Shown here: one piece after another, positions 26,133 through 37,916 of the stretch | Position numbering within the stretch: position 1 is the stretch's first letter | How the letters are laid out: each line of letters starts with the position of its first letter | NCBI GenBank assembly: GCA_026874595.1 | Contig: CM049314.1 | Location: 38,175,229-38,239,228 of the forward strand | DNA from: Sipunculus nudus | Lineage: Eukaryota > Annelida > Sipuncula > Golfingiida > Sipunculidae | Direction of reading: 5' to 3' | DNA length: 64,000 nt | Notes under the pieces: model-generated | Database searches by the model: none | What the model was told of the DNA's origin: nothing | The model's input: only the letters and a program-made list of their open reading frames with translations | Program-made: the position numbers and the translations under genes

Positions 26133-27093
26133 GTTCAGGAGACGCCACCTGTCTATCTAGAACGTGCATCCGTGTATTCTCACAAATTTTGTTTGTACGC
26201 CGCTGACACTGGGCAAAGTTCTCTCGCAGATCATTATCATTCAGTCTACTATTAATGCCGCCCATAAACTAAAATAAATGCTTCATTTGATAACAGCTCT
26301 ATCTCAGACACATGTGCTATCAAAGGAATTTTCGCACCGACAGAAAAATACTATATAAGAGATAAAACAAGATAAAAAAAGTCGGACATGATTTCCGTTC
26401 AGATTGATCATACAGCGAACAGTAGAATAACATATAAACATGTAATGGCAAAGAGCTCAAATTTTCAGAACTGTACATTGTTTGTAACCTTTGGGGTACA
26501 GATTCATTGAGACAACTAGAACATGTATACATATTTTATCTTGATATGCATGTTGGGGATCATATAAAAAATAACCACGTCAATTCTTATTCGGGATGAT
26601 AATATTCCAGTCACTACCATGTGACACTAGACTGAAATAACGAAGATTGAATTAAAGAAGTATTCATAGTACTAATATGAAAATCGAAAACTTCGGTTGG
26701 CCATGTTTTCATACTAAAATGCAACTGTAGAACACTATGATTACATGTAGTGCACCCTCTTAAAACCAAATAATAAATCTTGTAGGTTATTTTATAGTCA
26801 ATCACCTTGTCGGCGTGTACTGTGATCTCGGAATTCTGAACGTTTATTTTCTATGCACAGCCGAGCAAAAATGATATACAAGACTGTATGATATCAGCAT
26901 GCAACTCACCGACCGATATAATTATCCCTTAAAAGAGTAAATGTATATATCATGAACACATTATTTAAGACAATATGTTAGTTCTTCTTCAAGAAATAGG
27001 CTCGACCAAAATATCTTAAGAAGCAAACCCTTTGGAGATAAATTAAGAAAGCTTCCTGCGTCCTATCATATTAAGTAAATAACTATATACAAT

Positions 27094-27153
<60 letters not shown>

Positions 27154-28239
27154 GATGACGAAAAACAACACAGTAAATTCACTACGGACGGTTTCACGAG
27201 ATGCGACCCGATCCTCGGCTGAATAATGTAAGAATAAAGCTAACGGCATGGTTTGAAAGCCGAGACTTTACGAGATTACGAGATTATGCTTTGTGCGTAT
27301 CGGGGATCGGGGAAAGCGAGTTAATGACTGACACTGATCATTTTGTGCTAGGGGCACAATATAATTAGTCGGGGTACATGTGTGATGCTGGAACATAACA
27401 GGGGAAGAGGTTTGTTGATGTAAATAAATATATATATATATATATTGGGCAGGATTTTCATTTTTTCTTTCTTGAGTGGCAGGATACGAAAGCGGCAAGT
27501 TCGTGTGATCAGAACAGAACCTTGTTAAAATATGTTAAAATGTTAAAATATTAAACATACAAATCACCAATATTAGTATGGACATAGTGTAGAACTGAGA
27601 TAAGAGCGATAAACGGTTAAATACGGTTTAAATTGATAGGAAGCGAACCTGGACCGGCATAAATGTGGTACGAGATATTGCACTTACGTACATAATGACT
27701 AATAACTGTAAAAATAAAGATGCGATGGTTGACATGAAAAGGCCCTTGATTTTTCTAACAACAGATGCAAGTTGAAGGCAAACAAGTGAATTAATAAGAA
27801 AGTTGCGAATACAGTGACAAATGCCTTGTTCTTGTGGCAATTAGTATAATTAAATTGGATGGTATGTACAAATATGCATTTAAGTTATAAGTATCCATAT
27901 AAACTTCAATCAATGACGCCATTGCACTTCCATTTTATCAGCGTATTCGTATATAACAGTCCGCGCACTTGCGCTGACAATAGCGAAAAACTAAAGAAAC
28001 AGTATACAATCATCCTTGCGTTTCATTCTTTTTAAATGCCTAGGTATAACTTGACTCGGTAAGACAGTCCTCTTGTCTAAATATGTGAATCATGGGAATT
28101 TCTGGACTGAATTTAGTGTACACGGCCACGTCCATAATACAATGAATTGTTAACAACAGAATATATGCACGGCTTTGCATGGGTAAACATCTAGTATCAA
28201 TGTTTAGCTTCTTTCCCAACTTCACGCATCGCAAGCAGA
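26133..28239. other. Intergenic region with (TA)n tracts
   Basis: No gene recognised between the minus-strand gene and ADH copy 1. Contains (TA)n at about 27092-27150 and 27427-27445. ADH exons 1-4, which would be expected upstream of copy 1, were looked for by their conserved strings and not found. Confidence 0.6.
27092..27150. repeat. (TA)n microsatellite
   Basis: Alternating TA run with one small interruption near the left end. Confidence 0.9.
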
Positions 28240-29176
28240 ATGCCGGAAGGTATCCCAATGGACATTGCGGCACTCATCCCCTGCAGCGCCATCACCGGAT
28301 ACAGCGCGGTCATGAAAATAAAGCCAGTGATTGGGAAATTCAGCAAGTTCATGGGCAAGTATACATTTATACGAAATTAAGCCATTTCCCCAAAGTGGTG
28401 CAACTGAAATTATTTATTAATCACAAATCCTGGTGGAGGGCAGGTTATAGTGTCTGACCACTACACTGTACATTGAAAGGACTGGCCTAGAGTCTGAACG
28501 CATCACGCAACGGCCTTAGCTGTCTGATATTTTCTAAATTTCTTAAACTAAATTAGGAAATATGAGGATTGCTTGCCTTCTGATTCGAAATTGCCTTAGC
28601 ATAAGCAGGTACATCGGTGCATTAGAGAACAAAGAGAGAGGGGTAATAATTCTCACAGCCAGTCTCTGCGATATGAATAAATGGCATGCCCTTGTGATAA
28701 ATTGAGGGCTTACTGGTAAAACGTAGGATGAAATGCTGAAAGTAAGGAACCGAAATAACATGAAATAAACTTTCATTAACACCTTTGTATGATAAGTCAT
28801 GATTACGCATACTTCGATATAATGCAAATACCTTCACAAACCGAAATTGTTCATTGAAACTTATTTTACTTGAAAACTAATATACAATGAACGTAGTTTT
28901 AGGGGGTTCTATGTATTCAGATGAGGTTGCCCTGCTGATCGTTGGGGCCGGCGGTGTCGGTCTGTGGGGGATCCAGATTGCTAAGGCTGTAATGCCTAAA
29001 AACTCTAAAATCTTTTTAGCAGAAGTGGCGGTAGGTGCTCTTTTGACAATCATCTGTTAACTTTCTTTAAAAAAATGAATGAGGGTTTGAAATCTCTGAA
29101 ATAAAGTATCAACATAGTGACGTTAGGCTAATTTGAACCCTATGTTTGTGAACGACGATTTCTTTAAGAATAAAAA

Positions 29177-29403
29177 TACGAAGAAATGGAACATGAATAC
29201 ACAGAAATGTCGGTTCACTGCCGATGGGAATCGAACCCATGACTTTACAATTACCGGTGGCTTGCCCTATCCACTGAGCTATAGCAGATCCCCGAACCCT
29301 CTGTGTATTTGCACACTTTTATAGGAACCAGCGAAGTGACGCCACTACCGTGACGTCAGAGTACTACCGACTTTTTTGTGTATTCATGTTGCATTTCTTC
29401 ATA
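29177..29403. repeat. Inverted repeat arms flanking the tRNA-like unit
   Basis: 29177-29203 and 29377-29403 are reverse complements at 25 of 27 positions, enclosing the tRNA-like segment. A fold-back or two opposed copies of one repeat would explain this. Confidence 0.7.
29217..29291 (-). repeat. tRNA-like, probably SINE-derived, sequence
   Basis: On the minus strand: TATAGCTCAGTGGATAGGGC (A-box/D-arm), a poorly paired anticodon arm, then ATGGG-TTCGATT-CCCAT (T-arm with intact B-box). The acceptor stem pairs at only about five of seven positions, so it is not a working tRNA. It sits where exon 7 of ADH copy 1 should be. Confidence 0.55.
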
Positions 29404-29535
29404 CAACGAACCAGCATGGCTATTCATTCATCTCTCTATATAATATATGCAGCACACCATATAAGGCCACCAGTTCTCCCTGCTGCATGCAATGTTGCTG
29501 TGCCAACACATGTAGTGGGTAGTACTCTGACGTCA
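29351..29535. repeat. Perfect 18-bp terminal inverted repeat, 185-bp unit
   Basis: TGACGTCAGAGTACTACC at 29351-29368 and its exact reverse complement at 29518-29535. Could be a MITE-like unit or part of a larger fold-back repeat; one arm of the neighbouring inverted pair lies inside it. Confidence 0.6.
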
Positions 29536-31188
29536 TTTTATTTATATATATATATAAATTGGTAGCTACCCAAATGAGTTTCGTATAGTTTTTTTTCAAA
29601 ACTTCTGGACGCAGAATGAATAAAAAGACGTATTGCAGAAGATTAATGGACCTAGTTAAATTTTTACAATAAGCAACGTTTTGTGCTATAAAAAAAGTTT
29701 ATTTTAATTTGGCCACTTTCACAAAGTTAATCAGTTACTACTTCAAACAGCTACAAACGAGGAGAAAATTGTCGTCACTAAGGCCGCAATACCGGAAGGG
29801 TTGTCTGCTGTGGTGGACTTCGTTGCAAGCAATGGCACTGTTCAAGTAAGGTTGGGGTCAGTCATAAAGGTACATTTTTATCATATAGTTTTCATTAATC
29901 TAAGAAGTTGAAAAATATTCCTAGAAAATAGAAAAAAAATAATAGTACACCGACATTTTTCTAACAGGTGCCAAATAGGCAGTTAAATTCAGGAACCGAG
30001 TAAGTACCCTGATTGCTTGTAAATAGGGCAGCCAATTCCATTTCGAGCTTTTTTTCTTTGTTTTACATTCCTTATTTCTCGTTATATCGAATTATTTAAT
30101 GCAAACTAATATATAATGCATTATCTTGAAATAATAATAAATAAGATAATGACGAAAGAAATATATTTTATGGGTTTTGTACAGTTAATTGAACTTGTTT
30201 AAATTTTTTACAGGGAGGAACTGTAATTTCTGTAGGATTTTATGGGGAATTTTATTCCTTCAATGCCTGCACACTGCCAATGAGCATGCTGACGCTGAAA
30301 GGTTCACAAACAGGTACAAAGGATGATATAGAAGAGGTCGGAAAGCTTATTGTAGCAGGAAAGGTATTGACATGTTTTCATCAGCTAATGTAGTTTTATC
30401 CCTAGTATAAACATTCTTAATATGTTCTTAAGACAGGTGTTTAGTATTTAAAATAAACAAACACGGTAATTCAAAGATATATTTAACAAACCTTTACAAC
30501 ACGTTTTGTTAAGTCTGCATTCAAATGACACTTTGAAAAGGTATTGGAAAACAAGATAAACGTTTTGTTCTTTGTCAGGCTAGGCCAATTAAAACAATTA
30601 ATTTCTTTAACAACACCTCTATGTGAATTTATTTTTTTGGGGGGTGGGGCACAAGGCTTATGAGTACTACATAGCTTTCGTTATTCGTCTATTACCGTTG
30701 TCATGAAATAAACCTCTGTTGGTCTCTCTTAAAAATAATCTTTTGAACACTATGTAAAGCATTTGTTATATAGATATACATGTACATACAATTTGTCATA
30801 CAAATGAACAGGTAAAAGACAGAGGCAAAAATATTACACATGTTGGTTCACAAAAGGATTAATTAAAAGAAAAGGTGCTATGGCATAGTAATCGGTTATT
30901 AATCAGAATAATTTCAAAATAAACTTAGGTCCACACATATATGAATAAGCTCGATGTGTCCTTATTTGCGTTTTATAAAGACAACAGATCTCATCAGGTC
31001 ATTTACAAATACCGAAGCTGTTGTTTACATTACTTATGATAACAATGGCAAACATAAGATTCTTGACAATTTTACTTCAGATAACTGGACCACCAATAAC
31101 CCACGTTACCTTAGATGAAGTAAACGAGGTTTTTGATGGGTTGTGAGCCGGGACGCTGAAGGGACGCAGTGTCGTGCGTTTTGTGTAG

Positions 31189-33409
31189 AATCTATTCAGT
31201 GTAAGACTAACATTCTATGCTCATCATGTATGCTCAACGGTCATCAGCTGGTCCACGATCAAGAGTTTTATTCAGACTGGATTTACAGGGGATAAAACAG
31301 TTTATGTCACTGTTTTATATACCGTCTGATACCTAATGTTATTGCTTGATGTCTTGGTGCACTGATTAGATATAAATATAAATCCTACAGTGTTAAATAG
31401 GCTTATTTTGACCACCGGTTTTGTTTAGTGCTGATAATCAATTGGTCGATGTAAACTGAATTCAGGTCAGTGTGATGAAACACGCTTACAGACCTGCTTT
31501 TTGCGAAGAATGGAAGTTGGTGTCAAAACATTATCCAATAGTTATCTTAAGCCTTCAAAACAATCATAATGCAAAAATTCTTAATAGGCAAATTCATGTA
31601 AATAAAATGAATTCAATAAACGATAGTGCAAACTTCTACTTCTATCAGCCCATTTGCTTTCTATTTTTTCCTAGGCTTACGTATTCTTTCATCCTATTGC
31701 ACTAAGATATGGTGATCAAATATAATGCTGTGCTTGTTTTCCTGTTTCAAAACCGTGTGCGCTCGCTTCATGCTTAAAACACACCAAACCTGTTTATAGG
31801 TTAATAATGATAATACCAGTTTTATTTGTGAATTTTAATTATAATTTTTTTTCTTTAGTATGTAAATTGACTTAAGTACACAGCCCGTGAACATTAATTA
31901 AGATGTAATTCAATGTCTCCATCATATCACGTTACATGATAGACATAAAAATAATGATTACATAATGTCTCTTGAATAAGTAAGTATTCATTATCCTCCC
32001 AATTTAGACAAGAAATCCTCGCCAGCACTGTTGTTGCTCAATTAAAAAACTACCAACTATACACGAGATATGTTTCAGTAAGGAATATCGATTTTAAGAA
32101 GAACATTTATTCGACGATCCAATTTTAGATTCTCCCTGCTTATATTCAATATAATGCAGATCCAAATAAACAGAGCCTATTTATGCGGAAATTATACGGA
32201 AGGGAAAGACATGTTTCAATTCTATTTAATTTGGTTATTCTTTCTTTTCATCGATACGTCTGTTCATTGGTAAGTGTATAACCAACATTTTTATTAAAAC
32301 TTGGCCTACTAAAATAGCCTGCTGTTATTGGAAAATGCAAGCTCTTGAACATAAATAATACAAATTTTTCTAGACCTGTCCTCCAACATGTTACCTTTTC
32401 GACCCATATTCATAGGTTTATTTGTGCATTAGTGACTGTACGCTTGCAAATATTCTTAGCTGGTGTTGCTCAATGTGCCAAGTCTACTTCAAAATCAAAT
32501 CAATACTTCTCGCAGTCATTTTCGAAATGCCGGTTTTGATATGCCTATCAACCGACTTTTATCCATAAATGCCTTCGTCTGTAAGTTTTGGCAATTTATC
32601 TTTTATCACATATAAAAAAAACTATAAACCTTATCAATTTTACATGGACTGTACAAATATTTATTATTTCAGGTTGTGGCTTCCGTTTGGGTCTATAAAA
32701 TCATATTCAATATATATGTATATATATATATATATATGCTGTTGAGTTCACATGTTCTACATAAACACTTTGTCTCCGCAGTTTAAACATTAACAGTAGG
32801 ACCAGGATATGGATTATCTAAGACAGTAACCATTATTAGTATTAATTACACACTGAAAACAGAATCTCCTTGTTGGATAACATGTGTGCAAGTAGACTAT
32901 TCTTCTTGGTGCCACTTAACCTGTTAACTAAAATGACAAACTGCATCTAAGGAAGGAGCCGGGTATTGATCAAAGCCAGACAGAGTCAAGGACTCTGTCA
33001 TGGATATGATACAGTCATAAAAGAAGCCCTTGGTTTGTTATCCGATAAACGTCTGGCGCCTAGTTTATTTTCTGTCACGCACGGCCAAAACATCATCCGT
33101 GGCCTGAGCAAATAAAGGACTTTTTATGCCCAGCCTTAATTCGCTTACTTTTTTGCAACTGTGTTCTAACTATAACGTAAATATTAAACTTTGTTACCAC
33201 ATTTTCAATATGAATCTTCATAATTTTTTTTTATAATTCAGAAATATATCCTCTGTCAGGTGAATGGATATTGGAAACTATGGTTTGATTTTAAAATGTG
33301 ACCAGAACTGAACCCCGAGTCCTAAAATTCCGCAATCCAAACAACTGATCCTTGGTTCATGAAGCTCAGCTGATTAGCATTACATTATAAGGTAACATTT
33401 GCAACAGGA
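31189..33409. repeat. 3' flank of ADH copy 1, duplicated behind copy 2
   Basis: 31189 to about 32740 is alignable by eye with about 40361-42416 (shared runs around 31240/40420, 31760/40990, 32240/41465 and the (TA)n end), so the duplication unit includes at least 1.5 kb downstream of the gene. No ORF of note. 32741-33409 holds nothing recognised. Confidence 0.7.
32706..32738. repeat. (TA)n microsatellite at the end of the duplicated 3' flank
   Basis: TATATA run with one TG interruption; its counterpart behind copy 2 is the longer tract at 42367-42416. Confidence 0.85.
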
Positions 33410-33959
33410 ATATTATCATCTGAAACCAAATTCTGGTTATCTAAAGCTGTAATCTTGACTTTTGACAAATTGGACTTCAGGTCTATATGTCTTTTTTTAA
33501 ACGAGCTATTAACCTTGTTTATCTATAGCATGCATGTGTTTACTGGCTTAATCTATGTATATAAGAAGGGACTATAGTTAATTTCTCTTAAGAAAAGGAT
33601 CTTTTAAAGCCTGAGGAGGTATAAGCTGAAATTAATGCACCAGGTCGGTTATTGAGGAAAAGAAAAGAAAAACATGTAAGTTGAGTGATTGGTTGAATAT
33701 GTTGAAAGGTCATGAGTTGCAAAACGCCCTTTCCAAAATACTGATTCGTCTGACGTGCCAAATAATGTCCACTTATTTATAATAAGTGATGGATCATACA
33801 TATGTAAAGACTAGTTCCAGTCAAGACCGGCCTAAACATGTCACTCAAGAGGATTATAAGTTTAAAGCCAAGGTCGCAAGTTTTCAATCCTTTCCTAGAA
33901 CTTTTGCTAAGCCCGAAATGTAATGCACTCTTTGCTAAAGGAAAAACAGGGCATGAGGT

Positions 33960-36900
33960 TCTACACTTTTCTGCTTGCACGCTGTCTTTAAATCCACCAC
34001 GGGGTTCATTCCATCCAACATATGTTCTGTGTATAAAGAAAAGAGGATAATGTCGACACAAGGGAAATCTATTACAGCAAAACCTGTGAAATAAGACCAC
34101 CCGTGGGACTTGCCAAACGTGGTCTTGATCCATCGGTTTTCTTACTAGACATGTCAGTTGTAAATAATGCGAATTCTTTTGGTTCACTTAAGGGTGCTCT
34201 TGATAGACAAGAAGTCATATTAGACAGGTGGTCCGCCAGAAAGGTTCCCCTGTATGTGAACTAGAACGCCTCAGAAAAGCATCTGTTGTGTAACGGATCA
34301 TGTCCTTTTTTAATGAAGCTGTAATTAATAGTCATAGATGTTGACATAAAAAAAGGTATTGGATGTTGATCGTGGAGTGAATTGTGGTGACAGGCTAAGT
34401 ATCATTGGTGTACCAACTTAATAATCTCATGGGTTGTGTAACATTTTATCCGTCTGTCATCCCGATCAGGAGGTCAGACCTGATACACGTGTGACCTGTA
34501 TACGCTGTCTAACGCTAGCAGACTGTAGCAGAACGTGGTGGAGCTGGCCATATAAGTCTTACCGCAATGTATAATGAAAACAATATTGGTTTTACTCTCA
34601 AATCGAAGGTTGATATCAGGAATATGGACAGATCTTTTAAAATATATGTCAATAAGGAACCGCAATTTCCACGTGGTAGGTGTACCTTCGGGCTCGTCTT
34701 GTTTAGAATTTAAAATATTTTGCGCGCGTATTAAATCCTTCGCGTTATAATGTAAACTCTGTGATAACACTATGTGTGCGTAACTGTATTTGGTGAGATT
34801 GCGAAATTGGAATCCTCTAAATTACGAAAAGTTAATCATGCGACAATAACGTCAATAATAATAGTATAACAGGTGGATTGTCTGATACATTGTCTTAAAA
34901 TTAAGTCCCCTGATCCTTTTGAAAAGTCACAATCTCAAAAGTAATTTAAATGCTTTTTAGCTCAGCTGATTTTCAGTCAGCTATAGCGATCGGTCTTTGT
35001 CCGTCGTCCGTAAATACGTCCGTCCGTCTGTTTGTCCGTCCCTCCTTTGATACAACACAAACCGCTTAAACTGCATTCGTTAAACTTACAATCCAGGAAG
35101 ATTGATTGAAAAATCTCCTTGGACTCTTAAAATTAGGCCGCTGTGTCTTATATATTACTCAAGTTAAGGGGGCTGTTTTTGCACCCACGAATAATTAAAC
35201 ATTTGATACAAAAGCTTCAGAATCTCAGAAACTATCACATTGAATGTCATGATTTTTTCCATGCACATTGATTAGGACAGTTTTATCAGTTTCTGGAGAC
35301 TGATGGCACCACCTGTATAGTTTTTAATTTTTACGCATTTTATCCTATTTGTTAGACCTTCAGATGAAGCAATCGGGCGTTAACAGGCCAAAAAAGTAAC
35401 ATTTAGACCTAAGAACTTCTAACTGTACCTCCAGGGATGTCCTGGGTATTGGAAACATTAAAGTAAGTCACCATGACCTAAAGTGTGCGAACTATTGGAA
35501 AATATTGATTATAGCCTCATGGAAGTCAGTTGGGCTCAAGTTGTAACTGTTAGGCGATGGATCTGCCATCAAAACATCGAGGGAGGTTCTGGGCAACTTT
35601 CTTGGAAACCTGAAGTAGGTCAAAAACATGATTTTGAGCCCCCAGACAGACGTAAATTGTCCACTATTATGTACCAACCGTTATTATTGTTTCCTACTAA
35701 ATATCGATAGTCATTATTATAGCACCCAACTTTGCAAAACAAATTTTATTATTGATGTAAGTTATTCCGTAAAGGTAACTGTAACCAAGGTTTCATTTAT
35801 TTCCTTTATAATTATCCTATTATTTAAACAAGCGAATACATGAAGACAGTCCGTTTATCAGTTTTAACGTGTATCTAGATTTCTAAATTTAAATTGGAAC
35901 ACAGGCAAACAGAACTGAATGAGTGAACAATAACCAACAATTAATAAATATAAGATTTTCTCCGTATGCTACTTGTCAGAGTAGCTAATGAAATAGGTTC
36001 GCTTGCCAACCCATCAGTTGTACACACCATTTGATGGTTTTAATGGTATGGCTACATGCTGCAAAACGGAGCCTTTTGATTATGCTACGCTTCTCAACCA
36101 ATTTTTTTCTGTAAATGTGTCTGTAAATGTATATGCAAGCACATGAAACCTTAACCCATCTCTGTTTAAATGACTTAAAAAAATAGTACTGAAAAAAAGG
36201 CGTCTGTCGTCTGTGGAATACGACACAAAGGACAAAAAGCTTGGAAATTGTGAGTTGGAATCTATGGGATGAGGAGGAGAATACTTCAGCGTCGTCAACA
36301 AACCTAAAATTAGCAATCACGGGGCGAACGATGTAGGACACCTTTAAAGCACAAGTCGGTGTACAGATAGCAATATGGTGAGAAGTCAACCGGCTAGTCC
36401 TGCTTCAATTGGTAAACTGCCCCTAAGCTGATCCGACTCGCCCTATGGCCCATGTGGATCCCTATATTCCTCAAGTATAATGTTCCGGCTGGTCACCAAG
36501 GTGTCCAGCTATAGCTCAAACCTGTTACTACTAGTCAACGTACTTAAAATTCAATTCTACTTACCAGCTATCCATATATTGCATATTCTCAAATGCATAT
36601 ACGTTACACATGACTGGCCTCCTGCCATTCTGAGCCCCCTGCAGACTCAATAGGAAGGCGGTGCCCCAGCGTCATATACCCCTCAGTAAAAGTGCAAAAT
36701 TTAGGGGTTCCTCGATGATATGACCAAGTTGTGGGGTGATTTCATAACCAGTATCCGCCGGTGCAATATTTACCAGGCCTGGGTTACACTAGGATATAAA
36801 TGTATCCCAAAGCGGTTTGGAACTCTGTAGATATACATACAGGTGACGTATGCACACACATGGAGGCGATTTTTACATAAATTGTTTTTGTTAAATCTTA

Positions 36901-37430
36901 TATTAATCAAATGATCTGGGCATATGTACATTATTACACCATGTGAACAGAACATCAGAATATGAACCAGGAATCAGCTGTAACATTATATTGCATTAGA
37001 GCATTCAAATTAACATACTGCTGTAAAAATAGGCCAGGCGTTCACTCGTAAATGGAGACAGTTGTTAAAGTCAAGGTCACAATTATGGATACATAAAAAC
37101 TTCTTCCATACATGAAATATAATTATCTTTTATAGGCTTTCCATTTAGGGAGGTTGCACTAAGTCATCTATTGTATTGTAATTTAGATTTAGTTGTTATT
37201 ACCAAACACAGGCTGCGTTAGAAAAAAACCAAGCGGCTGTACATCATTTAGCTATAAAACAATGTCCGGGCCGTGTTGTTGATATTCTAGTGGTGATTAA
37301 CCTTTATATGCCTGGCTGGCGTACTAATCACATGCACAAATGTTTCCACTGATGACGCCTGTGTATGAGTATGTTAACTTATAATGAGCATATATGGAAA
37401 GCAATGTTGACTTTCTTTTCATAAGATAAG
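33960..37430. repeat. Segmental duplication block A (partner 55.1-59.1 kb)
   Basis: Matches about 55100-59130 in the same orientation with many small indels. Landmarks: ATTACAGCAAAACnTGTGAA (34069/55163), the GTCCGTCGTCCG repeat (34999/56159), the TTAGCAATCACGGGGCG stretch (36309/57461) and the ATAAGATAAG end (37423/59121). No conserved protein frame. The block lies directly upstream of ADH copy 2, its partner directly upstream of copy 3. Confidence 0.85.
34960..35045 (+). repeat. Mollusc-type dispersed repeat (GTCCGTCGTCCGT family)
   Basis: CTTTTTAGCTCAG, then CAGTCAGCTATAGCGATCGG and TCTTTGTCCGTCGTCCGT, with further CGTCCGTC copies. A related copy lies at 56110-56200. I recall this TTTAGCTCA...GGTCTTTGTCCGTCGTCCGT theme as abundant in bivalve and gastropod genomes. 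Nature of the parent element unknown. Confidence 0.55.
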
Positions 37431-37916
37431 CGGGAATTCAAGTAACCATATTCATTAGTGTATTCATTGAGTGGTCTTTTAATATTTACTTTGCCAATTG
37501 AAATATCTATGACTACCTTGACCACTTGGTATCCATAGGGAAACATCAGTTATAGCAGCGAACTTATTGTGGATGATAGGAAGGGTTTATTCGGTTCCAT
37601 GTATCCTCGATTTAACCAATGCACTGTAACAAGAATTTTTCTCCATGAAGAAGAATAATTTTCGTCTTCCGTTAGCACTATATGGAACATATAGAGGTTT
37701 ACAAAATTTGATGTGTTTGTGTACTTTGGAATTCCTGTAAATCGTTGATGGTATCTGGTATAGAGAGTTTCGTTCGTTTTGAACAGTTCTCTTCCTCTGC
37801 TCAAGTTTTTAAAACGTCTTTTTAAAGGGTTCAACTTTTGTTTTACCTTGAATTCTAAATAGCTCTAGGGTGACGGGTGACAACATGTATGTTTACTTAA
37901 AATGTCTTGAATACAG

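Larger units (their letters stand above)
28240..31188 (+). pseudogene. Zinc-type alcohol dehydrogenase copy 1, truncated and stopped
   Basis: Exons homologous to 5, 6, 8, 9 and 10 of the MDR alcohol dehydrogenase gene: 28240-28354 (PEGIPMDIAALIPCSAITGY), 28921-29030 (Rossmann GAGGVGLWGIQ), 29751-29869, 30214-30363 and 31081-31188. Splice sites and phases are kept, including a GC donor after 28354. Exons 1-4 and exon 7 are absent. The first half of exon 5 is not recognisable (similarity to copy 3 starts near 28240). The last exon has TGA at 31144-31146, where Arg or Leu is expected, before the natural stop at 31186. No zinc-ligand exons remain, so a functional enzyme is not possible from this locus. 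Exons 6, 8 and 9 are otherwise open, suggesting recent loss. Confidence 0.85.

Noticed and set aside
27043-27249. Tyr-Ile repeat protein
   Set aside because: Translation of a TA microsatellite; same for frames at 19074, 42235 and 49682.
28179-28457. 92-codon frame over ADH copy 1 exon 5
   Set aside because: It is the wrong frame of the exon; the true frame gives the conserved IPMDIAALIPCSAITGY.
29217-29291. Functional tRNA gene on the minus strand
   Set aside because: B-box and T-arm are good, but acceptor and anticodon stems do not pair; it is better explained as SINE-derived.
33777-34187. 136-codon minus-strand frame
   Set aside because: Lies partly in duplicated repeat block A; the partner in block B (54906-55208) covers only part of it and is in a different length frame, so it is repeat-derived.
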